DNA of 64,000 nt from Nymphaea colorata (Eukaryota > Streptophyta > Magnoliopsida > Nymphaeales > Nymphaeaceae): positions 7,720,334-7,784,333 of the forward strand of contig NC_045147.1 of assembly GCF_008831285.2 (NCBI RefSeq), written 5' to 3'. Position numbers and translations under genes: made by a program. Within the stretch, counting starts at the first letter, position 1, and the number at the start of each line of letters is the position of its first letter. This document shows positions 38,301 to 47,391 of this stretch, piece by piece. Under the pieces are notes generated by a model. That model saw only the letters and a list, made by a program, of their open reading frames with translations. It did no database searches and was not told where the DNA came from.

Positions 38301-40683
38301 ACTTACCAGCTAGATAGTATATATCTAGGAATTAACATTAACAGGTCCTACCAGTCAATTTGTGAAGCAAGGAACATTCTTTGCTGTTTAGTCTATCCAA
38401 AACCAATCTATAGGATAGACAGATGGCAATCAACTACTAAGGAGTAACAACCCATCATTGATAGGTGAAAACTGAAAACTAACAGTTTACAAAGTCTTAA
38501 GTACACGGAAGCCATCTAGATTACAGATCAAGCTCAGCATTTACTGATCCTTCTGGAGTTTTGAATAGGAACCCATGGATTTAGGTATAGATAAATATAT
38601 AGTGAATCAGTTAAGCAAAGTTGCTCTTCTGTGCATTTGACATTGAGAACATGGACTTTGATTCCTTTTCAGTGAACAATTTTCTTTGTCTAGCCTAACA
38701 ACCACTCAAGCCTATGTTGCTTATTGTCTACCCCACTCCACCCCCAATAAAAATAAATAAAAAGGGGGGGCTCAGTTGGAACTTGGAAGTCATTGTTCAT
38801 ACAAATAACTCATAAGCCTCATCACTAATGAGATCATGAAAAGCATTGCCACAAAAATCACCATGATATTTATGAGCTAGGCGTCCTCTCAGGTAGTTAT
38901 TGGTAAAGTTGTTTGTCTAGGGAAATTTTCAAAATTTGAGTGATACAAAAGAATTATGAAATTATGAGTATTCTGCCATTTTTCTTACCGAAATATCGAT
39001 AAAAATTCAGAATAGGTTTTAGACTTTCAAAATAAACAAAAGTTTCTTAAAATATGGATGAAAAGCTTTTTTCCTGAAAAAAGACCAATCTATTGAATAT
39101 TATCTTGACAGTCTTATCCCTTTTTTTGCAATATTTTGAAAATATCAGGATGTTTTCATGATAAAAGTTTGCCACTCCATTTTGGCGGCAATATTATGAT
39201 ATTGTCAGATTGCCAGTATCAGTGACAATGAAGAAAACTACACGATAAAAAGAAAAGATAAGTGAAAGATGACATTGTGTTGAAAAGAACAAGCAAGAAA
39301 AATTATCACTTAGAAATACGCAGTAAAGTCTATGCTCACCTATTCCAGGTATTCTGGAAGATGTTTTCCAGTTCTGGATATTGGGGAATGCTTTCATCAG
39401 GAACCCAGGGCTCAAGCTTTCTCTCAACCTCAACATGATGAGATTGAGATATCAAAGAGTCAATCATAATGTCTTGCTGTTTTTCATGTGCATGACCATT
39501 CACAACACCATTGGCTGTCAAGGGGACATCCTGCAATTAACGGAACAGCATTACTCATCAATCAATCTGGATTAAAAAAAAATTCAAATGGTCCTGCAGC
39601 TTTCCTCTAATTAGCAAAACAACATTGCCAATGCTTCAAATTAGAACTGGATAACCAAACACAGACACCTTTCATTAAAGTCAGTAGGCAGAAATATAAT
39701 AGAGTAAAGTGCCATGAATAGAATCCCTCTGATCAGAAACTTCTATATATATCGGATTAGGTAGAGAGAAAACATAAAGAGAAACCTTAGCTATAACTTG
39801 CACAAGTTCCTTGGATGGGATAATCATCGTCTTTGAGGAGGGCTTATTGGCAAAATCAGACAAAGGTTTCTGGCCTTTTAAGAAAGCATCCTTAGTTAGC
39901 CGAGCCATTTTCAGAACAATGCCTGTAAAAAAGCAGCAAGTTGATTAAATCCAAGAAAAACAAGAAAAAACTTAATATGAAAAGAAATAGAAGCAAAGGT
40001 CATGGAAAAGAATAGCTGAATAGCCATTCAATTTAGGAGGAAAGCATTTCATTTGAACAACTGAAGATCTACAAAGCATATTGAGACCACAGCATGTCAA
40101 ACTTACCGATCTCTTTTTCAGCACTTGTTGCATGAAAAACTCCAGTGAATATGGATCCATTTTTAACCTGGACTTCAACTGTCTGGCCAATAAGGCTTGT
40201 TGTTAGGAACAATATCCGATCTCGTGAAGGGCTTTCATATCCTCCAACTTTGTTTTCATTCGCAACATCTGTCACACAACCCGTTAGAAAAATACAAAGA
40301 CTTACTGCAAACTTGCCAACTTACACGTCAAACTCATCAGTCATCAAACACTTCATGACTGATTTTTCATAAGACTGGCAGGTATAGAGAAGCATCAGGC
40401 AACATCAAAATCCCCAAGTGTTGCCAGAAGTTCTTCTCAGCCTGACCTATCCATTTGACTAAGTTAATCTGATCACTATGATCAGTTTTTGCCTAGAGGC
40501 AAAACCATGTTAAGAGGTAGAAAGTGAGCTGAGGAAATTACTAGAACCTGTAACACCAAAACTGTTCGTACGAAATTTGGCTGCTTGTAGCTTATTATCC
40601 AGACTGTTTCCCATCTCCCTATCCAGCTTCTTGCGCCCAAATCCATTAGACGACCTTGGGTGCAGTGGCCCTTGCTGGCTCAT
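18404..40683 (-). CDS. CID4: Ataxin-2-like CID3/CID4 protein (Sm, LsmAD, PAM2), 14 coding exons
   Basis: Inferred exons, in order of translation: 40548-40683 (ATG at 40681-40683), 40107-40268, 39786-39922, 39340-39530, 37913-38090, 37564-37815, 35882-36003, 35701-35773, 34124-34157, 20030-20232, 19750-19893, 18763-18858, 18578-18640, 18404-18484. All junctions are GT-AG and the phases agree, giving 623 residues, close to Arabidopsis CID3/CID4. Exons 2-3 encode the ataxin-2 Sm domain (about 59-115; ILFLTTSLIGQTVEVQVKNG). Exons 4-5 hold the LsmAD domain (about 210-270; NWDQFEANEALFGVKSTFDE then YTTKLDK). Exons 10-11 join to form the PAM2 motif (about 488-505; S-x-LNPxAKEFKLNPNAK), which in this family binds the MLLE domain of poly(A)-binding protein. 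The C-terminus is rich in Gln, Pro, Tyr and Met (YGQQMFMGQPRQFLYMP). The family acts on mRNA in the cytoplasm and in stress granules. Exon 14 and the stop at 18404-18406 are the least certain part. CID3 versus CID4 cannot be decided here. Confidence 0.92.
21140..21435. mobile_element. Possible degraded CTATGTCACAT-family MITE
   Basis: The segment begins CTAGTCCATGGGTGCAGGG and continues GTGCCGGTGCGG, and ends with a GACACGGGTGCT phrase followed by TGACATGG. This mirrors the GTGCGG-rich ends of the better copies at 22448 and 32104. No clear target duplication was found, so the limits are approximate. Confidence 0.4.
21706..21763. repeat. TA and CA microsatellites
   Basis: Runs of TATATA followed by an (AC)n run of about ten units. 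Confidence 0.85.
21792..22945 (+). mobile_element. Deleted Ty1/copia element: LTR - RNase H end - LTR
   Basis: Two LTR-like segments start TGTTAAAATAGAC at 21792 and 22797 and share about 150 bp, including TTATTAATGGCATATGTTGT and a TTTTCTGATTGTGTTATTAT block, with scattered differences. Between them, at about 22230-22440, the plus strand encodes NPIQHNRTKHIEIDQHFVR and later SDLFTKGL, the conserved end of copia RNase H, broken by stops. The purine tract GAGGGAGGG directly precedes the right LTR at 22797, as a polypurine tract should. Gag, protease, integrase and RT are absent. The element is itself split by a MITE at 22448-22784. Confidence 0.75.
22448..22784. mobile_element. MITE of the CTATGTCACAT family, 337 bp, 8-bp target duplication
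   Basis: Starts CTATGTCACATAAGCGCAGG with three GTGCGG repeats and ends CACCCATGTGGCATAG, so the ends are inverted repeats. It is flanked on both sides by the perfect 8-bp duplication CTTGAGGG (22440-22447 and 22785-22792). The centre is AT-rich with ATATGTATAT runs. An 8-bp duplication fits a hAT-type transposase. It is inserted in the 3' end of the deleted copia element, just before its right LTR. Confidence 0.82.
23230..24560 (-). pseudogene. Decayed Ty1/copia pol (RT and RNase H), antisense to the copia at 21.8 kb
   Basis: Minus-strand frames, with many stops and frameshifts, read FKWAHRIEYKLDGSIE at about 24535-24490, then QLNVKNSFVHGDMKEEVYM near 24340, SLYGLKQTSYSWFE near 24200, a decayed RT/RNase H linker around 23860, and CDNQS followed by KHLEIDQT near 23480-23370. 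These are the ordered landmarks of copia reverse transcriptase and RNase H. No LTRs were found. It is a dead fragment. Confidence 0.7.
24615..25348. mobile_element. Divergent hAT-type MITE with TACGATAC subterminal arrays (copy A)
   Basis: The left part (24630-24770) is crowded with variants of TACGATACG, GTATCATxCGATA and CCGTATCG. The right part (25255-25348) again carries TACGATACGCTATG and ACGTTACGAT and ends TTTTTCAACATTG, matching the termini of copies B and C. The centre differs from B and C. The left terminus is degraded and no target duplication is clear, so the left limit is approximate. Confidence 0.6.
25720..26126. mobile_element. Probable degraded CTATGTCACAT-family MITE end
   Basis: Ends CGCACCAGCACCCATGTGAC followed by ATAG at 26126, the mirror image of the family's left end, with an upstream ATATATATA run at about 25850. 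A clear left end with target duplication was not found; the left limit given is only the first GCACCAGCACC-like phrase. Confidence 0.4.
26190..26900 (+). pseudogene. Possible Ty3/gypsy gag N-terminal relic
   Basis: One plus-strand frame from about 26215 reads MDKTREQQACIEERLVQME, and a second piece reads NRTLATLTKRLDD, resembling the coiled-coil start of plant gypsy gag proteins; stops lie between. Downstream sequence to 26900 is GC-richer than its surroundings and has frames rich in Pro and Ser but no conserved domain. Weak support. Confidence 0.35.
27799..28191. mobile_element. Tourist-like (PIF/Harbinger) MITE, 393 bp, TTA target duplication
   Basis: Inverted ends GGGCTTGTTTGAATAGGTGG at 27799 and CCACCTATTCAAACAGGCCC ending at 28191 are near-perfect complements over more than 20 bp. 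It is flanked by TTA on both sides (27796-27798 and 28192-28194), the hallmark of Harbinger-type insertion. It interrupts the hAT transposase reading frame between INFIVYSL and NGPIFLK. Confidence 0.88.
28500..29221. mobile_element. hAT-type MITE with TACGATAC subterminal arrays (copy B), 722 bp
   Basis: Ends are CAATGTTGTAAAAAGC at the left and ...GTATCGTACAACACTG at the right (inverted: CAGTGTTGTACGATAC). An exact 8-bp target duplication GATTGAAG flanks it (28492-28499 and 29222-29229). Both subterminal regions are packed with GTATCGTACGATACG-type motifs, while the 450-bp centre has none. The centre is nearly the same as that of copy C (40974-41677). It is inserted in the hAT transposase pseudogene. 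No complete transposase is encoded. Confidence 0.88.
30450..30657. mobile_element. Truncated CTATGTCACAT-family MITE end with AT microsatellite
   Basis: Contains an (AT)n run at about 30518-30551 followed by repeated CACCCGTAGCCATGTGACTT and TTGTACCCATGTGACATAAG phrases, i.e. two right-end-like sequences in a row. No matching left end or target duplication was found. Confidence 0.45.
30665..32035 (+). pseudogene. Ty3/gypsy pol relic (integrase region to C-terminus)
   Basis: The plus strand encodes YYWTKTQKNVVKFVNNCQ (integrase zinc-binding region), then LPIPDRPYDHVSMDVIVGLP (start of the integrase catalytic core), a VVVDRFSK-like piece, and further on VYLRLERF followed by GTYHKLRPRKYGP (integrase C-terminal region). 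Stops and frameshifts are frequent. No LTR was found. A 178-bp tandem duplication lies near its 3' end and a MITE lies downstream at 32104. Confidence 0.72.
31601..31960 (+). repeat. 178-bp tandem duplication inside the gypsy relic
   Basis: A unit beginning AAAGCTCCCCGAGGATTGAC occurs at 31601 and again at 31779. The two copies are almost identical apart from a few substitutions and 3-bp or 1-bp indels, so the duplication is younger than the decay of the element around it. Confidence 0.88.
32104..32425. mobile_element. MITE of the CTATGTCACAT family, 322 bp, 8-bp target duplication
   Basis: Starts CTATGTCACATGAAATC and is flanked by perfect 8-bp duplications TCTTTAAC (32096-32103 and 32426-32433). 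The right end reads CCCCGCACTCATG and lacks the last bases of the family's terminus. Inside are GTGCTG-type repeats and a (TA)n microsatellite at about 32335-32364. It is inserted in or next to the gypsy relic. Confidence 0.78.
33039..33461. mobile_element. MITE of the CTATGTCACAT family, 423 bp, 8-bp target duplication
   Basis: Left end CTTTGTCACATGGGTACTGC, right end GTACCTATGTGACATAG; the inverted ends match over about 16 bp with two mismatches. A perfect 8-bp duplication CTCTTATT flanks it (33031-33038 and 33462-33469). Subterminal regions carry GTACTGG/GTACCGG repeats in place of the GTGCGG repeats of the copy at 22448. Confidence 0.82.
34526..35660 (+). mobile_element. Deleted Ty1/copia element in intron 8
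   Basis: A left LTR from about 34526 (TGCTAGATTTGGAACCAG) to about 34782 resembles a right LTR starting TGTGTTGGATTTGG at 35452; they share the order of TTGACCCAxxxxxTTTCA, CTACTTAAAAxGAATA and TTTTxGCTCCCC-type blocks. TGGTATCAAAACATAGG at 34783, just after the left LTR, fits an initiator-Met primer-binding site. Just before the right LTR, plus-strand sequence at 35340-35440 reads VADLFIRGQQ and later YNLRE, the 3' end of copia RNase H. All other coding parts are missing. The right LTR ends next to exon 8 of the ataxin-2-like gene. Confidence 0.65.
34904..34966 (+). repeat. CTT/TTC microsatellite
   Basis: A (TTC)n run of about 17 units with one GTC interruption, preceded by a short TTTC run, inside the deleted copia element. 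Confidence 0.9.
36004..37563 (-). other. Intron 6 of the ataxin-2-like gene
   Basis: No gene seen. It includes a diverged tandem duplication (separate entry) and a short pair of inverted TTTTTTGGTTC / GAACCAAAAAA arms around 36249 and 36430 that might mark a small MITE, though no target duplication was seen. Confidence 0.5.
37028..37330. repeat. Diverged tandem duplication, about 160-bp period
   Basis: The block TTTGGCAAGAAATA ... GGGAGTAAGATGATTA ... ATGTCTCC is repeated as TTTGGAAAGAAATA ... AGGAGTAAGATCATTA ... ATGTCTCC with many substitutions. It lies in intron 6 of the ataxin-2-like gene. Confidence 0.6.
38091..39339 (-). other. Intron 4 of the ataxin-2-like gene
   Basis: AT-rich, flanked by the LsmAD exons. 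No transposon, repeat or RNA gene recognised. Confidence 0.6.
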
Positions 40684-40701
40684 TCTCAGGACAGAAGCTT
40701 A

Positions 40702-43700
40702 CTGAGACATTCCAAAGACATCTTAGAATTAACATGTTTAATGCTACAATGAGAATAACAAAACAAGATGAACAAACACATCAGCACACTCTGAAAAGCA
40801 ACATGGAAAAACAGTAACAAATTTTAAACTTCAAATAGTAATGCCATATAGTTAGAAACAGGGTTAGTGCCAGACCCACTTTTCCCTTGTTGATGATACA
40901 TGAAAAAAACTAGCACATATGGTCCACCTGTTTTCACTTAGAAGTTTCCATTTGATAGCTTTAAGGTTTTACCCAGTGTTGTACGATACGGGGCCGTATC
41001 GTATGATACGTATCATCTCTTTTACAAAATACGATACGATACACCCCTATTTACGATACAGGGGGTGTATCGTGCTTGTATCTTATGATACGTAAAATAC
41101 ATGCCCCATATCGTACGATACAGGCCCCCGTATTGTACGATACGCCTCATATCGTACGATACGGGTTGATTTCAAAAAAGGGAGGCTGGAACCCCCCTTT
41201 CTCGAGTTTTTTTTTTTTTATAAAAACCCGACCCTTCTTCATTTTTAACCTAGAAATTGTGTTGTCGTGGAGGGAAATCATCAATTTTCAAAATAAAATC
41301 ATCGATTAAACCATGGATTTGTGCATGGGTGGCTGATTCCCGTTGGAAGGAAAGAGGGTTTTTTAAATCGTGAAGATGAAAATGAAGAAGAAGATGGAGA
41401 TGATGATGAAAATGAATATGATGAAGATTATGAATAAGAGTCGAGGGTGTTTTCATTTTATATGTATTGAGACTTATGGACCTTATGACTTATGAATCTA
41501 TGTGTTTTTTATGAAGAACATATTATTCTTGATTTTTACTGATTTTTTTGATTTTTTTGATTTTTTTTCTGATTTATTAGAAAAAACGATACGATTATGA
41601 TACGTTACGATATTTTACGATACGGCGTATCTTAAAGTCAGACTGATACGGCTTACGATACGCTTTTTACAACATTGTTTACCTCTTATCCACCCTCTTA
41701 TAAGCAGCTTGCATAAGCAGGAGTATGCATATATTGTTCAAGACCAAGCTTTGCCAGTCAGGCTGCCTTCTACAGTAGGTTCAAGCTTGCTCTAGGAGCT
41801 TCAATGACACTCTAAAAATTGCAGATTATTAAAGCAATGATGTAGCTGTGCAATATAACCCCTATCAACTGGGTCAGACATGTTCAGCATGATAACATAA
41901 TGTGACAAATTTGGAAATATAAGTGTAATATTAAAAATTCCACAAAAAATAAAAACCAGTAAAACATGAAATAATCACAGGGAAAAATGACTCTCTAAGA
42001 GAAAAGATGAATTCTATAAACATTAAAGAAAATAACAAATATATGTTACCTACAACATGCACGCGTTCACTTGAAATAATCAAATTGATCACTTCAATTA
42101 TGAACACTTCAATTACGAAGTACTGATTTACTCATAATACTTAAATGTGTATTAAAAACTTTTTATTATCTACAGCCTATTCCTTGGGGTCTTTAAGCAA
42201 CTTAAATCACAAAATTAGATCTTTTCATTTTTTTAATTTTAACAGAAAACATAGGATTTTATAAGAAAAAAATCTGTTTTTATTGCATGAAATCAGCCAT
42301 AAATTTTATCTTTTCTACTTTAGATGTGTGAAAATGACTTTCAGGTCAAACAAAAAATTTCATCTTAAGAAATTTTTGGAACTTTAAATTTAAAAACAAA
42401 AAAAAAAAACTTGGATGCTTCTTTATGTTTTCAAGGTATAACATAAGTTACACCCTGTATTAGAAGGTACACCTAATACGGTACAGCTATGCTGCCTGAA
42501 ACTAGTATGATTCTCCTTCCAGTTACGACAGATAATATACCATGCATAGCCACAAACATTGTTCTCGATTCTTAACGGTGAGATTTTACCAGGTATTTTT
42601 GGCAATGTTGCTTTCCACTGGAAAATCTCAGCAATTTTTTTTAAATTCGAAAAACATTAAAAATTGCATAAGACTTTATAATAAATGAGAAACTAATAAG
42701 AAGACATAAAAATAACTAGATTAAATAATAAAAATAATGTCGTAGTAATGATAAAAATGACAGTAAATGATTTAATCTAACGTTAAACAATGACATCTTT
42801 TTAACCCACTTTGCTTCTTTAAGAAAGTTAAAACTTAAAAGAAATATAAGCTGTTATAAGTTGTTTCTGTACGATTTTCAATTTTTTAGAAGTTGGAGTC
42901 TGTTTCTGTAATGTAAGCAAAATATAATTAAGTTAAAGAAACTTTATAAGGACTTCCAAAAAAATTATAGGTGTAAGGGTCGACCTTTTATACAAATCCT
43001 GAAAACCCACTCTTTTTCTCTCTCCCTCCCCTTCCCTCTCCTGTTGCCGCAGGCAGAGGATGAAGAGTTGGAAGACACTCAAGTCCGTTATTTTTTTTTC
43101 TAACGAAAGATAGATGTTCTATTTTAAAGTAACTTACCCATGTTAAGAAGACGTGAAAAAAAAAATGTCAAAACGTGATAAATATGCGAGACATTCATTT
43201 TTCACATTTCTCCCAAAAAAATGCATCTTTTTTGTGTTTTATTATTTTTAATGATTTTTTCATTAATATCACGATATGTTCAAAAATATCGCAATATTTG
43301 TGGCTACTATCATACAACACACAAAATTGTATTAAAGTAAGAAAAGACAAAAGAATAAAATAAGCAGTTTAACATCGAAGCCAAGGACAGTGTGGAAAGG
43401 ATCAAAAGTAGTTTTCTCACACTAGGCAATTCCACCATGTCAAGGGGACAAGCCATTCTGGTCATGTCTCCCTACTAATACACGTAGACAAATGAATCCA
43501 TGCTTTGAAATTACTTTCACAAAATTTAGTAGTTTCATTTTCTACGGTTTTCAACCTTTTTTCAGTAAGATGCTACAAAAATCCTTTTCCTGTTGAGGAA
43601 ACAAAATTATCTCGTCATGTGCAACATAAAGGAAAAGAACAGGACTGCAAGTCCACTGCATATTGCAAATTGGTCCATCCACTTTAATACCCTTCAATAT

Positions 43701-45151
43701 CTAGACAAAGTCCTAAAGTGGTTTTCTAGATAGAAAAGATAAAAATTTTGCATAAAAAGCTTGAAACGGCTTTTGATATAGAGAGTTTAGAGAGTTCAAG
43801 ATGACAAATTCATTTCAAGGGTATAGACTATGCAAATCATATACTTACAAATGACATGCCCAGGTTGTATCCTATCCTACATTTTGGGAGAAAACCAGTG
43901 GATACCCATTCCTTACAAGTGCTCCCTTGTGTGTGGATGTCATCTACCATACACTGGAATGCTAAGCAAACCAAGTACACAAGACAGAGAGCAACTTAAA
44001 AATCTCACCTAATATTCATCCATTGAGATATGAATTATGAAGATAGATCACATGATTCACACCATCATTTCCAGATTGATTTGGTGTTTGTCCACAATCC
44101 TAGGCTAACCCTAAGTTGACTCACGGTCTTGCTACCCAATTACCATCTTCAGTTTTCCTGCTACCTACCTGTTTACCATTTTATTTCAAACTCTCAAAAC
44201 TCAAAAAGCATTCAGCTTATGTATCAAACAATACCAATACAATTCAACTCTCACGACAAAAATCTATAGAATACAAAATTAGGCATATCTTTCATGCTCA
44301 TCATGCAAGCCTCTCCTAGGATGTGCCTAACACTGCAAGGACTCATCTGTTAACCACCAAAGAATAAACTACATATCTTCCTACCTTAATAACTTTTTCC
44401 CAGGCTGTTTCACTTAATTACTGACCCTCATATGGACACAGACCAGGATACGGTTATGCAACCATTCTTAAGAAGTTCCAAACAGGACTTCAAAGCAAAG
44501 AGTTGTGGAAAATGGAAGCCTCACAAATAAAGCACCATGCCTAGCCCCAGCAAAACACACCCTTCATTTTCCAACTTAGTTCCCTTCAGGTGTCTCTCTG
44601 TGATTTAGGCACAGACAGTCGGATTCTGGATAAGTTCGCGTAAGAGGTCGTGTAGTACCCCTGACGAATGAATTGAAGGCTTTTGAAGAGGGTCTCAGAT
44701 GAGTCTACAGCAGTAAGTGGCGCAGAAAAGGGAGGCGGAGGGGGTGTGGGAGTGGACTAGGTGAATCAATACAACAAACAGTTGGGGTATGGCTTAGATT
44801 TGGGCTTGGGTAGTTGGGAAAACGATGATCGGTGTAGGCTGCGATGCTCAGATAGGTTTGGGTTTTTGAGCGCAGCTAGGAGGTGGGATGAATTAAAAGG
44901 AGATCGATGGCATTACTGGAAAACGGCTGGGATCGCCATATTCGGGCGAAAGGGCGAATTCGTTCAAAATTAGGGGAAATGCCTAAATTGGATAGTTCTT
45001 CTCTCCTTGATGGTTTGGGTCAGTAGATTAGACGCTGGCAAATCAGATTCTGCAGTCGACTGGGAAATCCAACCGCAATCCTATGGGCCTTGGCTGAAAA
45101 ATCAAAGATGAGGTGTATCGGTGGAGACGGAAAAGAGAAAACAAGACCTAC
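40702..45151 (-). other. 5' UTR intron of the ataxin-2-like gene
   Basis: A donor (CCAG|GTAGGTCT on the minus strand) at 45151 and an acceptor (TGTCTCAG) ending at 40702 would splice a noncoding first exon to the ATG exon. The 4.45-kb intron contains hAT MITE copy C and otherwise AT-rich sequence without genes. An intron in the 5' leader often influences expression in plants, but nothing here proves that. Confidence 0.65.
40974..41677. mobile_element. hAT-type MITE with TACGATAC subterminal arrays (copy C), 704 bp
   Basis: Same family as copy B, in opposite orientation: left end CAGTGTTGTACGATACGGGG, right end GCTTTTTACAACATTG. Subterminal TACGATAC motifs are even denser here. The flanks share TTTACC, an imperfect target duplication (GTTTTACC against TTTACCTC). 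The centre aligns closely with copy B, including a stretch reading ICAWVADSR in both copies, followed by an acidic Asp/Glu-rich reading frame. Confidence 0.85.
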
Positions 45152-45430
45152 CTGGAACTTGATCCCTGATGGTGGAGGGGAACGTCGGGCAGCGTATCCT
45201 CTCGTCGGCAGAAAACGGCCACCTGTCCGTCGGTTGTCACTGAGGTGGCTGCTGCTCGCCGAAAGTCGTCACCACAAACCTGAACCAAGTGATATGAGGT
45301 GTGCGTGGGAGAGAGGGGGAGTCGCAGCTGCGGGGGTCAGAGGGAGACGGACAGACAGCAAACCAGAGAGACAGGGCGCTTCGAATGCGTTCCTTCTCAC
45401 TGCGAGGAATGGGTTGAGTTTTTATACCAA
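45152..45430 (-). other. Presumed noncoding first exon and promoter-proximal region of the ataxin-2-like gene
   Basis: GC-rich relative to the window, ending in a good minus-strand donor at 45152/45151. The transcription start cannot be fixed from sequence; the right limit is an estimate. ORFs on the opposite strand (for example 45090-45524) are probably chance openings caused by high GC. Confidence 0.5.
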
Positions 45431-47391
45431 CGTTCGCATTGACTGCATGGAAAATGGAACAGGCTGTGCTGTTCCGCCGCGTTCCAGCGATTTCAAACGA
45501 CCACTAATGGAATGGTCCACCTGAGCGTAGCCATGGATGTTAATATCTTATCGTGATATGTCCAATAGATTGACAGTATATGTACACCAGAACCCCATAC
45601 CAACTGTTATTGAGAAACCTAAGCAGTTGCAGAAGTTATCATTATTTACGAGCCAAGAAGTAAACTTATGCAACCATGTGACACAAGGCTCTTTTAAACG
45701 ACAAACGCAAAAGGAAGCAGGAGAAGGAAAGATACGGAGGTAAAGAACACTCTCCAATTTTCTGCAGGCAAATAAGGGTGTAAATTGATCATTCAATCCG
45801 GTATGCACCACATATCCACGTCGAGGACGATAACAACGACGTGCGAGAGGTTTTCACGACCGCGTAGACGGAGAAGTCGTTTTGGAACAAGGAAAAGAGG
45901 ACCGCCTGGCGCCAATATGAAAAGATCGCCGGTGAGAGAAATTTTGATTTCCATTGTGGGAAAGGTTCCACCCTGGAAGGGACCGATCTCTCTTTCCAAC
46001 CAACCCCAACAAATTTCCAGAGAGGAATACAAAACCAGGAGGCGAAAAGGAGAGGAATACCTTGGGACAGCCCGCGCCGGAGGGAAAGCTGCTCCGGTGA
46101 GAGTGGTCGCAGAGGGACGGCGAGATGGAGGACTCCGGACTCTCCCTGGGTACTAGGGCTTCCCTCTCTCTCTCTTCCTCTCTCTCTCTCTCTCTCTCTC
46201 GGGCGTAAAGGCCCCGGCAGGAAGGTCTTGATCATGACTCGGCTGAGCTGTTTTAGCGTCGAGCGGTACAGGATTTCCCGAGTCGAATAACCGATTCGAT
46301 GAAGCGCCTCGAGTTCGAAACGGGCGCTGGCGTCAACTGAGTGGGATGGAGCGAGTCATTGGCTAGGGACGGTCAACGGATCGGACTTCCAGCAGACTGA
46401 CTCATGTGGATCTTAGGTCCAATTCTGAAAAGGGTAAGGCTCAGCTGAACGGACCCAACCAACCATATCCAGTTCACGATTTAATTCAAATTTAGGCATT
46501 TGAAGTTTCTAACTCTTTTGGGCAAAGTAAAAGGTGCTTCTTGCTTTCAACGCCCAACCCCTCCCCAGCTTTTTTGTTTTACCACTAAGTTATTTATTTT
46601 TGTTTAGAGGGTGTTTGGCAACCAGAATACAAACATAGTGTTTTATAAATTTACCTCAATATTTACCTTAAACAGTTTCATGAATATGTTCAAAATATTT
46701 AAAGGCATTCATGGAATAATGGATTATTGTTTCTTTCCAAACTCCCCGTTGATTGTATAAGTGGAAATTTTGTTGTGCAATTGCAGTTCAGGTATTAGAC
46801 TTTTAAGTTGCTTTTAAGGACAAAGGAACTATGTCAATGTGACCTATATGATCAAAACCTTAAAGGGTGTGTTTGATAGTCTTGGATCCCATATTTGAGG
46901 TTGATTTAAGATCCTTCTCATGTACAAGTTACAATGCAAACAAATATGAATTTTTACTATTATGTGCAAAAGATTATTTCTGATCCTTAGTTTATGTTCA
47001 ACAGTTCAGATTTGACATTGGATGGGAGAAATGTTTAACCTTAAATCTCAAGATCTATGATTTCCAATTATCTCAAATCACTTTGATACATTTATAACCA
47101 ATATGAATCTAACTTGTTGGCCCTTAGTTTCACTGATGAAATGGATGTTCGCACATCTATTTCTAACTCATAAAAATCCCCTCGAATTGCTAATTTCTGC
47201 ATCAACTCATGACATATAACTGAGATCTTGCAAGGTTCTACGAAAAGAAGCAAGGTTCTATGGAATGATGGTTCCTTCTTGGAAGCAAAAGGCGACCATC
47301 GATGACAGTAAGAGCTAACCATGTCACGACTGCTCTTTGTTGCTTGGCTATAAAGAGCACAGGCTGGGTTGGGCTTTAATCAGGCTGGATC
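45431..47391. other. GC-rich promoter region, then AT-rich intergenic sequence
   Basis: From 45780 to 46400 the base composition stays high in G+C, giving open frames of 120-150 codons on both strands with no recognisable domain. A (TC)n microsatellite lies at 46157-46200. A MITE-like segment follows at 46606-46750 (separate entry). Nothing else supported. Confidence 0.45.
46606..46750. mobile_element. Possible GTGTTTGGCA MITE, degraded copy
   Basis: Begins AGAGGGTGTTTGGCAACC and ends CCAAACTCCCC; shares ATAAATTTACCT, TTTCATGAAT and ATTCATGG with the better copy at 55887-56048. No target duplication found. Confidence 0.4.

Noticed and set aside
45090-46235. ORFs of 120-150 codons on both strands as genes
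   Set aside because: High-GC promoter-type region with overlapping open frames on opposite strands, no domain, and no splice structure that extends them.
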